Origin: an uncultured Flavobacterium sp.
GTDB lineage: Bacteria; Bacteroidota; Bacteroidia; Flavobacteriales; Flavobacteriaceae
Length of the DNA: 59,589 bases
Direction: 5' to 3'
Assembly: GCF_946482535.1 (NCBI RefSeq)
Contig: NZ_CAMLRU010000001.1
Span: forward strand, 1-59,589
The notes below the pieces were generated by a model, which did not search any database, had not been told where the DNA came from, and worked only from the letters and a program-made list of their open reading frames with translations. Positions 58,929 to 59,589 of this stretch are shown piece by piece (position 1 is the stretch's first letter; every line of letters begins with the position of its first letter). The position numbers were made by a program, and so were the translations under genes.

Positions 58929-59588
58929 TTATTCTTTGCTTTCCACTTTGGCCCAAGTATCTCTCAAGCCAACCGTTTTGTTAAAAACCAATTTTTCGGC
59001 TGACGAATCTTTATCGACACAAAAATAACCCAAGCGTTGGAATTGGAATTGGTCTAAATTTTTAGCCGATTGCAAACTTGGTTCAACATAACCGGTAATC
59101 ACTTCTAATGAATTCGGATTGATAAACTCTTTAAAGTCGATTTCTTTGTTGCCATCCGGACTTTCATGAGAAAATAAACGGTCATAAATACGAACTTCTG
59201 CTTCAATGGCATGATTGATAGAAACCCAATGAATGGTTCCTTTTACTTTGCGTTGAGAAGCTTCGGTGCCGCTTCCGCTACGAGAATCGGTGTCGTAAGC
59301 ACAGTGAATTTCGGTAATGTTGCCATTTTCATCTTTGATAACGCTTTCTCCTTTAATGATGTAGGCGTTTTTCAAACGCACTTCCGTACCTAAAGTTAAA
59401 CGGAAAAACTTCTTATTAGCTTCTTCTTGAAAATCTTCTCTTTCGATGTATAATTCCTTTGAAAAAGGGACTTTTCTATAAGTCATCACTTCTTCTTCCG
59501 GATTGTTTTCGGCTTCTAACCATTCCTCTTGACCTTCCGGATAATTGGTAATCACCAACTTCACCGGATTCAAAACCGCCATTACACG
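58929..59588 (-). CDS. glnS: Glutamine--tRNA ligase, C-terminal part (5' end outside window)
   Basis: The frame is open to the window edge, so the gene starts outside. The visible 220 residues are the C-terminal anticodon-binding beta-barrel domain of GlnRS: MAVLNPVKLVITNYPEG, DSRSGSGTEASQRKVKGTIHWVS (a GlnRS hallmark) and a final QFQRLGYFCVDKDSS. An internal ATG at 59582 is not the start. A terminator lies just beyond its stop. Confidence 0.95.
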   Translation of the reverse strand, partial: RVMAVLNPVKLVITNYPEGQEEWLEAENNPEEEVMTYRKVPFSKELYIEREDFQEEANKKFFRLTLGTEVRLKNAYIIKGESVIKDENGNITEIHCAYDTDSRSGSGTEASQRKVKGTIHWVSINHAIEAEVRIYDRLFSHESPDGNKEIDFKEFINPNSLEVITGYVEPSLQSAKNLDQFQFQRLGYFCVDKDSSAEKLVFNKTVGLRDTWAKVESKE

Positions 59589-59589
59589 G

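Overview
The window is AT-rich chromosomal DNA of a Bacteroidota bacterium, most likely a Flavobacterium or close relative in the Flavobacteriaceae. The signs are the bat aerotolerance locus, a DUF4175 giant, the YtxH/holin/DUF6327 trio, DUF3078, DUF2480 and DUF4837 proteins, few recognisable Shine-Dalgarno sequences, and many promoters of the flavobacterial type (TTG, 17-23 nt, TAnnTTTG). Almost everything is conserved core genome. No phage, IS element, tRNA, rRNA or CRISPR array was seen.

Layout. 1-7679: bat locus (DUF58 end, a BatD-like membrane protein, BatA, BatB, BatC, BatD, BatE). 7774-10965: a small conserved protein, pheS, two small unknowns, gpsA. 11182-12561: two tandem lipoprotein paralogues, each behind a shared upstream box. 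12633-17349 (minus): Fe-type alcohol dehydrogenase, nadD, gmk, yicC, DMT transporter, ArsC-like protein. 17428-19575: DinB protein, cystathionine gamma-synthase, a small cationic exported peptide. 19657-30497 (minus): DUF3078, DUF2480, then the SUF iron-sulfur system (sufT, sufE, sufS, sufD, sufC, sufB, sufA), interrupted by a serine hydrolase on the other strand and by a four-helix-bundle (IVS/S23) gene. 30679-35933: metallo-hydrolase, MarR regulator, S8 and M1 secreted peptidases. 35962-43760: exported unknowns, rnpA, S41 protease, OmpA protein, GNAT, DUF4837 lipoprotein, LysM lytic transglycosylase. 43850-48549: pgk, DNA polymerase III delta' subunit, DoxX-like protein, OmpH, methyltransferase. 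48603-54265 (minus): mnmG flanked by two parS-like sites, ybeY, DUF4175. 54442-59588: gltX, a beta-barrel protein, SPFH protein, YtxH operon, end of glnS.

The interest lies between the genes. (1) At least ten gaps hold short tandem words followed by their reverse complement, giving potential stem-loops; one such pair encloses the four-helix-bundle gene between sufC and sufD, like the intervening sequences of 23S rRNA. (2) Three or four intergenic copies of a TTTCATCGATTA box, with a 21-bp direct-repeat period in the clearest copies, precede the lipoproteins and the cationic peptide and suggest a LytTR-like regulon. (3) The two suf transcription units share a 21-bp palindromic site just upstream of sufS and sufA, a candidate Fe-S or iron operator. 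(4) Three copies of a REP-like element carry different central hairpins, one of which looks like a terminator. (5) Two parS-like sites flank mnmG, one of them encoding the C-terminus of YbeY, so the window may lie near the replication origin.
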